DNA from: Adineta vaga
Taxonomy: Eukaryota; Rotifera
NCBI GenBank assembly: GCA_021613535.1
Contig: CP075496.1
Coordinates: 1,674,001 to 1,738,000, forward strand
Direction of reading: 5' to 3'
DNA length: 64,000 bases
In this document: positions 49,601 to 60,841 of the stretch, one piece after another
Position numbering within the stretch: the stretch's first letter is position 1
How the letters are laid out: each line of letters opens with the position of its first letter
The notes under the pieces: generated by a model
Told to the model about the DNA's origin: nothing
What the model saw: only the letters and a program-made list of their open reading frames with translations
Databases searched by the model: none
Program-made: the position numbers and the translations under genes

Positions 49601-50078
49601 AAAGATTAATAACTAATGAAGTAGAGAAAGAAAAAGAGAAGCATCAATGTTCATACTTCATAGAGTGGCTCGTCAATAACAGGTATTCCTGTTAATGTAG
49701 GACGATCATTTGAATGTGATGATGAGTCACAATTATCACCATCGATCTTTACAAATGGAGAAAAAAAAGAATACATGTATAACAAATTACTTCTCTCAAA
49801 TGGGTAAATATCATTACATGTGTCACTAATTTTCGTTTTTTAAACGATGTTTTAATCGTTCGTTGTATGTCATTTGATTTAATCCATTGAAATTTATGAA
49901 AAATCAAATGAATTAAAAAACTAGAATAAAATTAGAATAGAATTTCCGTAAAAGACAAATCAACCAACCCGAAAACGAACGTCGCAAAAAAACAAATCCA
50001 ATAGAATATCGTTCGAAATCCAAGAATTCCCAGAAGAAGAAGACATGCACCGGTGATGATTAAATATTTGGAAATCAT
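45689..50078 (-). CDS. SNX13: sorting nexin 13 homologue (PXA-RGS-PX-Nexin_C)
   Basis: Twenty-two exons from 50078 to 45689 join in phase to about 1,021 residues (human ~968). Key exons: 50078-49969, 49920-49827, 49746-49657, 49597-49473, 49416-49211, 48882-48741, 47580-47309 (PX), 47020-47003 (18 nt), 46863-46594, 46089-45689. Order: N-terminal membrane hairpin or TM (LLLLGILGFRTIFYWICFFATFVFG), PXA (DEPLYEAIDLFIRDYV to CRDEVC), RGS (about 345-510), PX (REWITYRRFSEFNDLD, RLPGKSL), the MDTFVKP segment, and Nexin_C (FWPNGILADKAPERD, GSETTRRGLLRLFELLQN). SNX13 tethers ER to lipid droplets and late endosomes and has GAP-like RGS activity. An (ATT)n repeat encodes a poly-Asn run. The start was chosen by the TM exon, which matches the family and is the only phase-compatible first exon. 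TBC1D20 diverges 197 nt away. Confidence 0.94.
46660..46687. repeat. ATT trinucleotide repeat inside SNX13 coding exon
   Basis: About ten ATT units on the plus strand encode a run of asparagines in SNX13, in the flexible linker between the PX and Nexin_C regions. In frame, so length changes are tolerated. Confidence 0.85.
47003..47020 (-). other. SNX13: 18-nt microexon of SNX13
   Basis: GATCTTTTTGCATCAACG is flanked by TTCTTCTAG and GTTTGT and encodes DLFAST in phase 0. It lies between introns of 120 nt (47021-47140) and 139 nt (46864-47002). Skipping it keeps the frame. Confidence 0.65.
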
Positions 50079-50275
50079 CAGATAATCTGCAGAAAAAAAA
50101 CTTCTCGCTGAAAGAAAAAGTTTTTATTTTGTAAACACACAATATCAAACTTTCAACTTCATTGGTTCATTTTTTAAACAATCAATAATTCATCTATAGA
50201 TTGAGCTACATTCTTCTTATTTATCTAATGGATTGATGATAAAACGTTCGTCATTCTTTCGTTTTTTTTCTTCAA
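50079..50275. promoter_or_regulatory. 197-nt divergent promoter region SNX13/TBC1D20
   Basis: Two membrane-trafficking genes start in opposite directions from this short gap, so a shared bidirectional promoter is likely. On the SNX13 side a TTTTTTCTGCAG acceptor-like sequence lies 11 nt before the ATG. No clear TATA box. Confidence 0.4.
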
Positions 50276-51859
50276 ATGGGAACAATAAATAATGAAAACA
50301 ATCCGTTAATTATTGATCAATTGAAAACATTATTTGACCGTCATCTTAAGAAAAATGAACTCGAAAAAAAACTTATTTCTTATGCAAAAAAAACCGGTTT
50401 CATAAATAATATATATCGTAAACAAGCGTGGAAAGTGTTAATTAATTCATCGGACAATGAACATTATTCTTCAGGTTAGTTTGTGATCTCATCAATTGGA
50501 TTTTGTTGATGTTCGAAGTATTTTTAGACAAAAAACAATTGGAATCACATCAATATTTTGAACAAACAAAATTAGATGTTATTCGAACATTGAAACGATT
50601 TCCTCCAAGTAGAAATATACGATTGAATTGATAAGAAAACAATCGATTGTTATTTTTCACTTTTCTAGATTATACCGAATCGGAAAGAAGTGAATTACAA
50701 GATGAATTAATTGTTATTATTACAAAAATTCTTGTTAAACATCCAGAATTACATTATTATCAAGTAAATTATTTATTTCAAGACAAATTTTCATTACAAA
50801 AATGAATGATTCACTTTCTAGGGTTATCATGATATATGTTTAACATTTCTACTTGTCCTTGGCAATGATTCATGTCTTTCAATAATGGATTCAATTACAA
50901 TATCACATCTAAAGTATGACTTCATTAAATATACACATAAGTTTTTGATAGATGGATATCTATTTCGATAGTTTATCTTTAATTATCCGAAACAGATTCA
51001 GGATGATCAATATAATGAACTAAATCTTTAGATATTTCATGGAACCAACAATGGAAAAAACACGTGATTCATTATCATATTTATTGCCATTGATTAATTG
51101 TATTAATAGTGAATGTGCAGAATACATGGAAAGGTAGAAAATTATTTTCTTTATTCAATCGAATTTTATTGATTATTTAGAGGTGGTGTTGGACATGTAA
51201 TATTTGCTCTGCCATGGTTTATCACTTGGTATTCTCATGTATTAGATGATCTTGATATTATTCTTCGACTTTATGATCTGTTTATTGTCTCCGATTATCT
51301 TATGCCACTTTATATTGCAGCAGAAGTAAATCAAATCGAATTCTTTGTCTAAACATGTGATTTTTTTAATTTCTTTAAATTTAGATTGTAAATTATTATG
51401 GTGATGAAGTTTTATCGAAAGATTGTGATATGGCTAATTTACATCAGTATTTATCCTATTTACCAATTGAAATTAGTGGTGAAACTTGGGAAAAAATCAT
51501 TGAACGTGCTTTATATTTAATAAAAATACATCCGCCAGAAACATTGGATAGTTTACATACTGAATGGAAGATTAAATGGTAACTAATTCTTGTTAAATCA
51601 AAAGAAAATTTCATTTTTTTTTCATTATCTATTCAGTGAATATATTGAAAAATCTCCAAATCAATTTTATGTTCCACGACGTAAGAATAATATGAAGACG
51701 AATAATGAAAAGATTTTAGTCAAACAATCACATATATTATCACGTGTGATGTTGTGGAGTGTTACTTTTGCAGTCGGTGGTGTATTAATTTATCTTTGGA
51801 ATCAATCTTCAACAATGGATTTGAATAAATTTATTAATCTTGGAGATTTATATCGTTAA
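50276..51859 (+). CDS. TBC1D20: TBC1D20 homologue, ER-anchored Rab GAP
   Basis: Eight exons (50276-50474, 50528-50608, 50669-50763, 50822-50913, 51032-51133, 51181-51325, 51385-51578, 51637-51859) encode 376 residues. The TBC domain shows YRKQAWKVLI, IRTLKRFPP, the finger motif HYYQGYHDI and ALPWFITWYSHVL. A single C-terminal hydrophobic span (VMLWSVTFAVGGVLIYLW) anchors it in the ER, as in the mammalian protein, which activates GTP hydrolysis by RAB1 and RAB18. Slightly shorter than the human protein (~400). Divergent from SNX13. Confidence 0.94.
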
Positions 51860-52514
51860 TAATAACTTTTTTTTTCTTTTTGTTTCTATTTTACATTCCT
51901 ATTAAACGCTAGTCGAGTTGTTAAGTTTTAAAAAAGGAAATCAAGCATATTCATTTCTCAGTTTTTCCTTTATTTTTTAGATGATTGAATGAAAATCAAA
52001 CAATTGGTAAGTTAACATATCGAATATATTTCATCATTCACCATGAATAATTGGAGTTTGAAAAATGAATTCTCAGCACAGAATTTGTATCCTTTTGCTA
52101 AGTATCTAATCTCTTCAAGCTTTTTTAACCTCATTAAAATGGAATTTCCTGAGTGCAGAATGATATTTTTAGACACGACAGTAGAACATGAGTTAATTTA
52201 ATAAAAGAAAGAGTAGAATTCATTTATAATGTAAATCGAGAAATGATTTCCTCCTTATTATATCGTAGTTATTGTTATTAATATGTAATTATCCAACAAA
52301 TGACTACTAATCGATTAGATTCTATGAGATAATGACAAGTCATTTAATACGAGACTGAAATAAACATCGACGTCATACGATTAGTAAATATTAACTTCAC
52401 ATGTTTGAGAAATTCAATCATCAATTGATTTATTTGACATTCTCTCATTTTCTTTTTAGATATAAACCATTCGTGATGTTTTACTAAGAAGCTAATCCAT
52501 CTTTTGTCTCAATA
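51860..52514. other. intergenic region
   Basis: About 650 nt, AT-rich, between TBC1D20 and the glycosyltransferase gene. A TTTTTAG acceptor-like site lies near 52460. No exon seen. Confidence 0.5.
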
Positions 52515-55500
52515 ATGAATTCCTATTCATCATCATCTTCTTCGGAAGTCTTATTCAAACGATTTCGTCTTTGGAAACGACAATATCTTCATGTTGTGAT
52601 CTATACATCTTTATTTTGGATCTTTCTTGATGTATTTTTTATTATGCTATTTTCTGATTGTACGAAAGAAGTACTTCTTCCATGTCCATCAGCTTCTTCA
52701 AATGAAAATGTCGATGTAATTAAATCTGCTGAAGACATTCGTATTCGACATCCGAAATTTCAAAATAATGGAATCTATCAACGAAATCAAACGATATCAG
52801 AACGAAGTAATCTAATAAATAAAAAGAAAATCAAACAAATGAAAGATTCCGGAGGAGGTTTTATAAAAAAATGGTTTGGATCAGGTTTGAAATGAACTTT
52901 TAAAAATAAAAGACAGACATTTTCTTCGTTATTTACAGATGGAAATCCATCGCATTGGCCAGGCGAAGGCGGTCGTGCTGTTGTTATACCGGAAAACTTA
53001 AAACAAGACGCAAAAAATCGTTTTAAAGAAAATCAATTCAATATTGTTGCATCTGATCTAATGGCTTTGAATCGATCAATCAATGATCAAAGATCATCAA
53101 AGTAAATTGTTATTTTTCTTGTAATGAAATATTCTTCAATCGTTTCTTTCGTTTTCAGATGTCGATCTCATGTATTTCCACCAGATTTACCAACAACATC
53201 GATTATAATTGTTTTTCATAATGAAGGAAATTCGACATTATTACGAACATTAACAAGTATTGTTGGTAAAAGTCCAATTGAATATATTCATGAGATTATT
53301 ATGGTCGATGATGCAAGTGTTGATCGAGGTAGAATTGAAAAATATTTTCGTTATTTTTTTATGTAATTTTCTTTTCATGCTATAGAATATCTCAAAGATA
53401 CATTGGAAACGTTTGTTAAAGAATTACCAGTTCGTGTTCAAATTCTACGAAATACTCAACGATTAGGTTTAATGAAATCTCGTTTGAAAGGTAAAGGAAA
53501 AAAGAATGCAAACGAATGATTGATTAGTTTGATTTTATATTCAGGTGCGGAAATAGCAACGGGTGACACTTTAACATTTCTTGATGCACATATTGAATGT
53601 TCACCGGGATGGTTGGAATATTTGTTATATGAAGTGAAAAAGGACAGGTTAGAGAGATTATCTATTATAAAGATTGAAATGAATTTCTTGTTTTAGAACC
53701 GCTGTTGTATGTCCGATTATTGATGTGATTAATGATGATGATTTTGCTTATCTAACTGGTAGTGATATGACTTGGGTAGGATTTTGTATTTTTAAGATAA
53801 AATAATTGTGATAAGTTTGAAAATTAATAGGGTGGATTTAATTGGCGATTGAATTTTCGATGGTATCCAGTACCAAATCGAGAAGAAGTTCGTCGAAATT
53901 ATGATCATTCCTTACCACTTTTGTAAGATTCAATTTGTTTTCTTATATTTAATTTATAATGTTTGTTAATAAAACTAGATCTCCAACAATGGCGGGCGGT
54001 TTATTTACAATCAATCGTGAATATTTCTATGAAATTGGTTCATACGATCCTGGAATGGAAGTATGGGGTGGAGAAAATTTAGAAATGTCATTTCGTGTTT
54101 GGCAATGTGGAGGCAAAGTTCTTATTCATCCATGTACGATAATTTAATCTTTATATTTGAAAATCGAAATCGAAATCGAAATTGATGATTTTAGGTAGTC
54201 ATGTTGGTCATGTTTTTCGTAAACAAACTCCATATACGTTTCCAGGTGGTACTGGCAAAGTTATCTTTCATAATAACAAACGTCTTGTTGAAGTATGGTT
54301 AGATAAATATAAAGATTTCGTTTATTCCATTATGCCTGGTTTGAATTTGATTATGAAATGAATGAATGAATTAATTGATTGATTGGTTGATTTTCTTTTC
54401 TATTAGAATTGAAAAATGTTGATGCAGGTGATGTATCCGAACGTCTTGCACTTCGTGAACGTCTTAAATGTAATGATTTTCGTTGGTATTTAAAAAATAT
54501 TTATCCTGAAAGTTCAATGCCGGTGGATTTTCATCATGTTGGAGCTGTAAGTTTGACTTAGACTTGAAAGTATTTGAGAGGTGTTTCCTTTTTTCTTCTT
54601 CTTTAAATTCAAATGCATTTCTTCTATCTCATACGAATAGCTGAAAAACGAAGCTCATGGTTGTGCCGATTCACTCGGTTATGACAGTGAGAATGGAGTC
54701 AATCAAAATGCCGGCATTTTTCCTTGTCATAATCAAGGCGGCAATCAGGTGTGTATACTAATATGTTTCTTTTAACTTATTTCAGATACGGAGTGGATCA
54801 AATTCTTGTCTATCATTTCGTTATGTTTACGGAAGTTCGAGAGCGAATCGAACGACTAGATTATATACAAAGACTTGTATTAATCGAAGTCATTCATCTA
54901 AGACAGCTGCTAATCAGGTCGGAAATATATGAGAATCATGTATGCTTGAATAATAGAATCTATTTATCTATCAATCATTGCATGAGAATCGATTTTTCAA
55001 GTTGATGTGAGAAAATATTTTATTTATGAATTAGACGCATGGATTACAATTGCACAAGATTGTGATTATATAGAATTAGAACAGTTATATGTATGAGAAA
55101 GACAATTTCCGAATGTTTTGTTTTTCGAATCAGTTGAAAATGAATTCTTTTATGCAAAGATTGATATATGATGGATGAATTACTAGCGAGTGAACCTATA
55201 TCTTATTCATTTATGCTACTTATCTGCCTTCCTAACTAGCTTCTCATATTTTACATAAGCTATATAACTAGAATTGAGTAGTCATTTTTATTATCGTTAC
55301 TATGATAGTACATCGAAGAATGATAATTTTCAAAGAAAGTATTTGAAGCTAAAAAGTATATTCAGATTCACAAATCGATATATCGACTAAAATTCCTTAT
55401 AGAAACATAGATTACAATCAGTAATTGTGTCGATGTTTATCTTTTTCTACAACTAATCATTATTCAATACATTTATTCTATAAGATTCATATGTAAAATA

Positions 55501-55900
55501 CATAATTTTGTGTAGATTGTGGTTTATTCAAAAAATGGTGAATTACGTTTTGATGATTTGTGTATGGAGAGTAGCAAAAATAGTGTTGTTAAATTACAAA
55601 AATGTATTGAAGGCAATCAAAAACAAGTTTGGAATTACAATAAAGAAGTAAATGAATCATTTCTTTTCTTTCTCATCCTTATAATTAATCAACAATCTTT
55701 CATTTAGTCAAAAGAAATGAAACATACATATTCCGATCAATGTCTTACTGTAGATTCAAGCAAAGACGATGGTAAACTACATCTTAGTAAGTGAATTTTT
55801 CAAAGTTTTTAAAGAAAATACAATGGAAATTATTTTAGTGCCATGTAAAGAAGGAGAAACGAATCAAAAATGGCATTTGGAGCAATCTATGTTAACTTAG
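52515..55900 (+). CDS. polypeptide N-acetylgalactosaminyltransferase (GALNT family)
   Basis: Fourteen exons: 52515-52884, 52939-53101, 53159-53328, 53386-53490, 53545-53647, 53697-53775, 53831-53922, 53979-54133, 54195-54338, 54407-54546, 54641-54748, 55516-55647, 55708-55786 and 55839-55900. The product is 633 residues. Type II Golgi protein: short cytoplasmic tail, TM about residues 25-46, stem, then a GT-A catalytic domain with [18 protein letters not shown], the DxH motif FLDAHIE (about residue 283) and [20 protein letters not shown]-terminal ricin-type lectin domain follows (GGNQ, CLTVD, NQKWHL). It starts mucin-type O-glycosylation by adding GalNAc to Ser/Thr. Intron 11 is 767 nt and holds a candidate cassette exon. 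The exact GALNT subfamily is not clear. Confidence 0.94.
54786..54917 (+). other. candidate 44-codon cassette exon in GALNT lectin linker
   Basis: Within intron 11, TTATTTCAG at 54777-54785 precedes a 132-nt phase-0 open segment ending AATCAG before GTCGGA. Its frame gives a Ser/Arg/Thr-rich peptide with two Cys ([17 protein letters not shown]). Inclusion would insert 44 residues just before the lectin domain. The donor is weak, and another frame is also open, so this is uncertain. Confidence 0.3.
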
Positions 55901-56683
55901 TTCACCTTTTCTCTTTCGTTTTTTTCTTCTTTTTGTTGAGAATGATACTCAAATTTTTTTTTTCATTGTTTCTATTTTTATTCATTTATTCTTGATGAAG
56001 AAAAGTTTTAACATTCCAAATTTTTGTCGAGAATTTCATCGAAGGAAAGTTTATGCCATCAACGATATTGTCAACGCGAGTTATCAAATTATTTTTCGCG
56101 AATTTCTTTTACCCTGTGTGGCAATAAATATTTATGAAACGAAGAAAAATATTATATCGAATCGATTTCTTTAATGTAATTACTAAAATTTGTTATTGCT
56201 TTCTTTCGTTCTTTTGTTATCTACTGTCTTTTACTCATTCATACCAATCCTTTACTTTCTATGGTCGTATTTTCTTGTGTTCATTTTTCTCCTCTTTTTT
56301 TCTGTTAAATCTTTCGAAAATATATATAGAGATATTTATTGCAAAGTCCTCTTCAAGATATTTTATGAATCATAATGACGATGTATAGTGTCATCTGTTG
56401 ACGGGTGGTTTTCATTGTAGTACAAATGATAGCCACATGGTTATTTCTTTTCGCTTCGTCTGAAATTTAAAATAGTCATACTTATGAAGGAATTCTAATG
56501 AAGATTTATTTGCTCTTTAATACGGCTTTCATAAGAACATAGCGATATGGTATATGATCATGAATTGTTTTACGTTTTCAGCTCATTTCCTAGGGACTTT
56601 TTCGTTAAATATACTCGATGAACTTTATTACACATTCACGATGTGACTTTCCTTTATTTTCTATTTTCTAGATTTGAAACATA
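55901..56683. other. intergenic region
   Basis: About 780 nt, T-rich on the plus strand. An acceptor TTTTCTAG at 56664-56671 lies 12 nt before the next ATG. No exon seen. Confidence 0.5.
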
Positions 56684-58023
56684 ATGGATACAGTTAAAGA
56701 TACTTTCAACTCTCTTCTTGGTCGGAAACCAACTGGACCTAAAATTCGTTATGGTGTCGTAGCTGCTGGATGGATTACACAAGCTGCATTTATTCCAGGT
56801 GTTGGACAAACATCGAATTCAGGTACTATTATCAACTCATGCTATTGTTTAACATAAGAAAAACAATTTCTGTTTTCAGTTGTAACTGTCTTAATCAGTG
56901 ATGATGCTGAAAAACGTGAAAAACTTGGCAAAGAATATAACTTAAAATCTTACTCCTACAATCAATTCTCACAAGCACTTGCAGAAGGACATTGTGATGC
57001 TTTCTATATTGCAACACCTAACAATCAACATAGAAAATTTGCTGTTCCAGCTCTCGAACAAGGTTATCATGTATTACTTGAAAAGCCCATGGAAGTTTCA
57101 ATTGAAGATTGTGAAGCAATCTTAGAAGCACAAAAGAAAAGTGGTGCAAAACTAATGATTGCATATCGTCTTCATCATGAACCTGGTACACTTGATGTGA
57201 TTGATCGTGTTCGAAAAGGAGATTTTGGTGATCCACGAATCTTTTCATCTGTATTTACACAAGATTTAAAACCGGAAAATCATCGTGCTAAACAAGGTTA
57301 GTATTTATCTAATAATTGAATTATGAAACAACGGATAATATGTTTAGGTTATGATGCTGGTCCAATTCCAGATATGGGAACATATCCAATCAATGCTGTA
57401 CGAAATATTTTTGGTTTAGAACCAACTGAAGTTACAGCTATTGGATTCAAAACTCCAGGTCGCGAGTTTTTGAAAATGGACCATGACACTGTCACTGTTA
57501 CACTTCGATTTCCTGGTGATCGTGTAGCTCAATTTACTGCTGGTTATGCTTCTGCAGGAACCGAAGGTTATAAAGTTGTCGGTACTAAAGGTAGAATAAC
57601 TCATGAGTTTCGCGGTCATATTTAAAAACATATTCATTTTTTTTCTCGTCTATAGGTGACATTGAAGTGAATCCTTCGTATGGATTTGGTAGTGGTGTGA
57701 AGATTGCTTATAAAACAAAGATCAATGGCAAAGAAGATTCGAAAACATTTCCCGAAACTGATCATTTCGGTGGTGAAACTGAATATTTCTCTGAATGTAT
57801 TTTGAACAATATTGATCCTGAAGCTGATGGTGAAGACGGTCTGAATGATGTACGAGTAATTGTTGCAATCAAAGAATCACTTGATGGTAACGGTAAAACA
57901 GTAAAGATCAAATCAAATGAACGAAAGAAACGACCAGTAATGGAACAAGCGAAGAAACTATCTTTGGGCAAAGAACCAAAGGTTCTCGTCGGTCGAGATT
58001 CACAAAAACCAGGCGCCAATTAA
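56684..58023 (+). CDS. Gfo/Idh/MocA-family oxidoreductase, copy 1
   Basis: Four exons (56684-56822, 56880-57296, 57348-57590, 57656-58023) encode 388 residues. It is an NAD(P)-dependent sugar- or polyol-type dehydrogenase by family. The N-terminal Rossmann fold opens with IRYGVVAAGWITQ. The family motif EKPM (HVLLEKPMEVSIEDCE) carries the lysine usually important for catalysis. A GPIPDMGTYPINAVRNIFG segment resembles the family's second motif with the active-site region. The substrate cannot be told. The closest kin I can think of are bacterial and fungal glucose-fructose-oxidoreductase-like enzymes rather than animal GFOD or DHDH. An AATAAA lies at 58082-58087. Partly identical to the next gene. 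Confidence 0.92.
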
Positions 58024-58649
58024 ATGATAATCATTTTTATATATATACTATAAATTTTTATGTTTTAAAAACTAGTTTTATAATAAACAAGCACGAAGTG
58101 ATAAATTTGATTAAAATCTAAGAAGTTTCGATAGAATTTCAAGTAAATAATAGAGGTGCAAACAAATGATTCGGTTTATTTCAAGTTCATCTGTGAATGT
58201 GAAATAGCTCGTAGTAGAAAACAAGTTTTTTCTGAATGAATTTGAATGAATTGAACAAGATAAGTTAATTATATTGATTATGAGCCATAAGGGACATGTA
58301 AATTACTTATGAGTAACATATGTTTCTTACATAGACTGGTAGACAGAATGACACGTGTACAGCTACACGAGCGGAGAACAACGAGTAAAAAAGACTTATT
58401 CCGTTTTCTGTTAAAATATTATTCAGTTATGGTCTCTACTCTAGATCTGTAACGTAGTTCATCAATACAACGAATATGAATATAGTATTTAATTAGCATT
58501 CATTAATTTTAATTGCTTGTAACCGTCGATCCACATTTAATGTGCAAAGAACTATACGGTACGTACTGATCAAAAATGCACTCTGTTAACCTTTTCGAAT
58601 AAATATCATTTCTTCGCATACTTATTCATTCTTGTGAATTTATATCGTC
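58024..58649. other. spacer between tandem duplicates
   Basis: About 630 nt. It begins with a 3' UTR whose AATAAACAAGC block also follows copy 2, then unrelated AT-rich sequence. No exon seen. Confidence 0.55.
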
Positions 58650-60011
58650 ATGGATACAGTTAAAGATGCTGTCAATTCTCTCTTGGGTCGTAAACCAACT
58701 GGACTTAAAATTCGTTATGGTGTCATAGCTGCTGGATGGATTAGTCAAAGTTCATTTATGCCTGGTGTTGGACAAACATCGAATTCAGGTATATTTAGAT
58801 CTTTCTTCTTAAAAAAATATATAACAAGTTATTCTTCTGTTCTAGAGTTGACTGTCTTGGTCAGTGACGATGCTGAAAAACGTGAAAAACTTGGCAAAGA
58901 ATATAACTTAAAATCTTACTCCTACAATCAATTCTCACAAGCACTTGCAGAAGGACATTGTGATGCTTTCTATATTGCAACACCTAACAATCAACATAGA
59001 AAATTTGCTGTTCCAGCTCTCGAACAAGGTTATCATGTATTACTTGAAAAGCCCATGGAAGTTTCAATTGAAGATTGTGAAGCAATCTTAGAAGCACAAA
59101 AGAAAAGTGGTGCAAAACTAATGATTGCATATCGTCTTCATCATGAACCTGGTACACTTGATGTGATTGATCGTGTTCGAAAAGGAGATTTTGGTGATCC
59201 ACGAATCTTTTCATCTGTATTTACACAAGATTTAAAACCGGAAAATCATCGAGCTAAACAAGGTAAAGTCTTATATGCATCTTCTCAAGAAAGGATGATC
59301 GTATTATTTGTACATTTGATGTTTAGGGTTTGATGTCGGTCCAATTCCAGATATGGGAACATATCCAATCAATGCTGTACGAAATATTTTTGGTTTAGAA
59401 CCAACTGAAGTTACAGCTATTGGATTCAAAACTCCTGGTCGCGAAGATTTGAAAATGGATCATGATACTATCAATGTTACACTTCGATTCCCTGGTGATC
59501 GTGTAGCTCAATTTGTTGTAGGATATGCTGCTGCCGGAGCTGATTGTTATAAAGTTGTTGGTAGTAAAGGTATGATATTTTTATTTCGTATTTATTCAGT
59601 AAATAGATTGCATAATGCTTGATTGTTTCCTTCTTCTTATCAGGTGATATTACAGTCAATCCTGCTTTCATGTGGGGTAATGGTGTAAAAATTGCCTATG
59701 AAACAAAGATCAATGGGAAAGAAGATTCGAAAACGTTTCCCGAAACTGATCATTTCGGTGGTGAAACTGAATATTTCTCTGAATGTATTTTGAACAATAT
59801 TAATCCTGAAGCTGATGGTGACGAAGGTTTGAATGATGTACGAGTAATTGTTGCGATCAAAGAATCACTTGATGGTAACGGTAAAACAGTAAAGATCAAA
59901 TCAAATGAACGAAAGAAACGACCAGTATTAGATCAAGCAAAGAAGTTATCTTTGGCCAAAGAACCAAAAATTTTCATTGGTCGAGATTCACAAAAACCAT
60001 CATCCAGTTAA
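58650..60011 (+). CDS. Gfo/Idh/MocA-family oxidoreductase, copy 2
   Basis: Four exons (58650-58788, 58846-59262, 59327-59569, 59644-60011) with lengths 139/417/243/368 nt, identical to those of copy 1, encode 388 residues. The same Rossmann start (IRYGVIAAGWISQ) and EKPM motif are present, so both copies should be active. It differs from copy 1 in exon 1, the end of exon 3, and parts of exon 4 (for example NPAFMWGNG against NPSYGFGSG), near the substrate pocket in this family, so substrate preference may differ. Introns are unrelated in sequence, while exon 2 is nearly identical. AATAAA at 60067-60072. Confidence 0.92.
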
Positions 60012-60841
60012 ACTGTATTTTATGAGAATAAAAATCTTTTTTGTTAGCTTTTAAGATTAGTTTTTTAATAAACAAGCTTCGGTAATTAATATAGTGTACT
60101 TTGTTTGGAAAGATAGAACATCAAAGATGATGCATTTCAAATCTTTCGTGTGTAAAAAAAATCTATTTCGAATGTTGTATCTTCTTTCTATCAATATGTA
60201 CGGTACGCAAACACTTTCATTCTTGCATTTCGAATGTTTTTCTAAGCTTTGCAAATATTTTTTCTTGTTAATAGATTACTTTTGAATTGAGATGGTTCTA
60301 TTTCGATTTCTTTTACTGATCGATAGTCATGTTATATACTCTATTTTCCTGATTAATCAATAGAATCTACTTGCTAGTCTCTCGGCAATATTATCTTGAC
60401 GATATGACTCATTTGATCTCGTTCAAAACATGACTCACAAGATAATAATACTTATAAATACAAACGAAATAGTTTGTGTCCTTCATTCATATCGTACGTA
60501 ATTAACATTATTCTACCTATTTTACGGTCTATATTTACCTATACGAAATTTGTCACGTGTCCAAAGGTTTTTCACAGTCTCGATATAAATAATAAAACAA
60601 CGTCACCGTTGTTAACGAAATATAGACATAAGAAAAAGACCATTGAGTAAAGAGAAGAAAGAAAGAAAAAGAGAAAGAATATAAACAAAAAAGTAGAATT
60701 ATTTGTCGATGCAGGTTTTTCTTTTACATGACTCAGATTTTTTTCTCTTAATATTATCGAAACAAAATATACATTTTTAAAAATAAAGTTAATTTCATTT
60801 TTCAATAGATTTTCGTGAACTAATCTGTGATTATTCTATTA
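60012..60841. other. intergenic region
   Basis: About 830 nt with the copy 2 3' UTR and AT-rich sequence. TTCAATAG at 60801-60808 is an acceptor-like site 33 nt before the next ATG. No exon seen. Confidence 0.5.

Noticed and set aside
57018-59214. Identical 76-residue minus-strand open frames within both oxidoreductase copies
   Set aside because: Shadow of exon 2 on the opposite strand; identity only reflects the near-identical sense exons.
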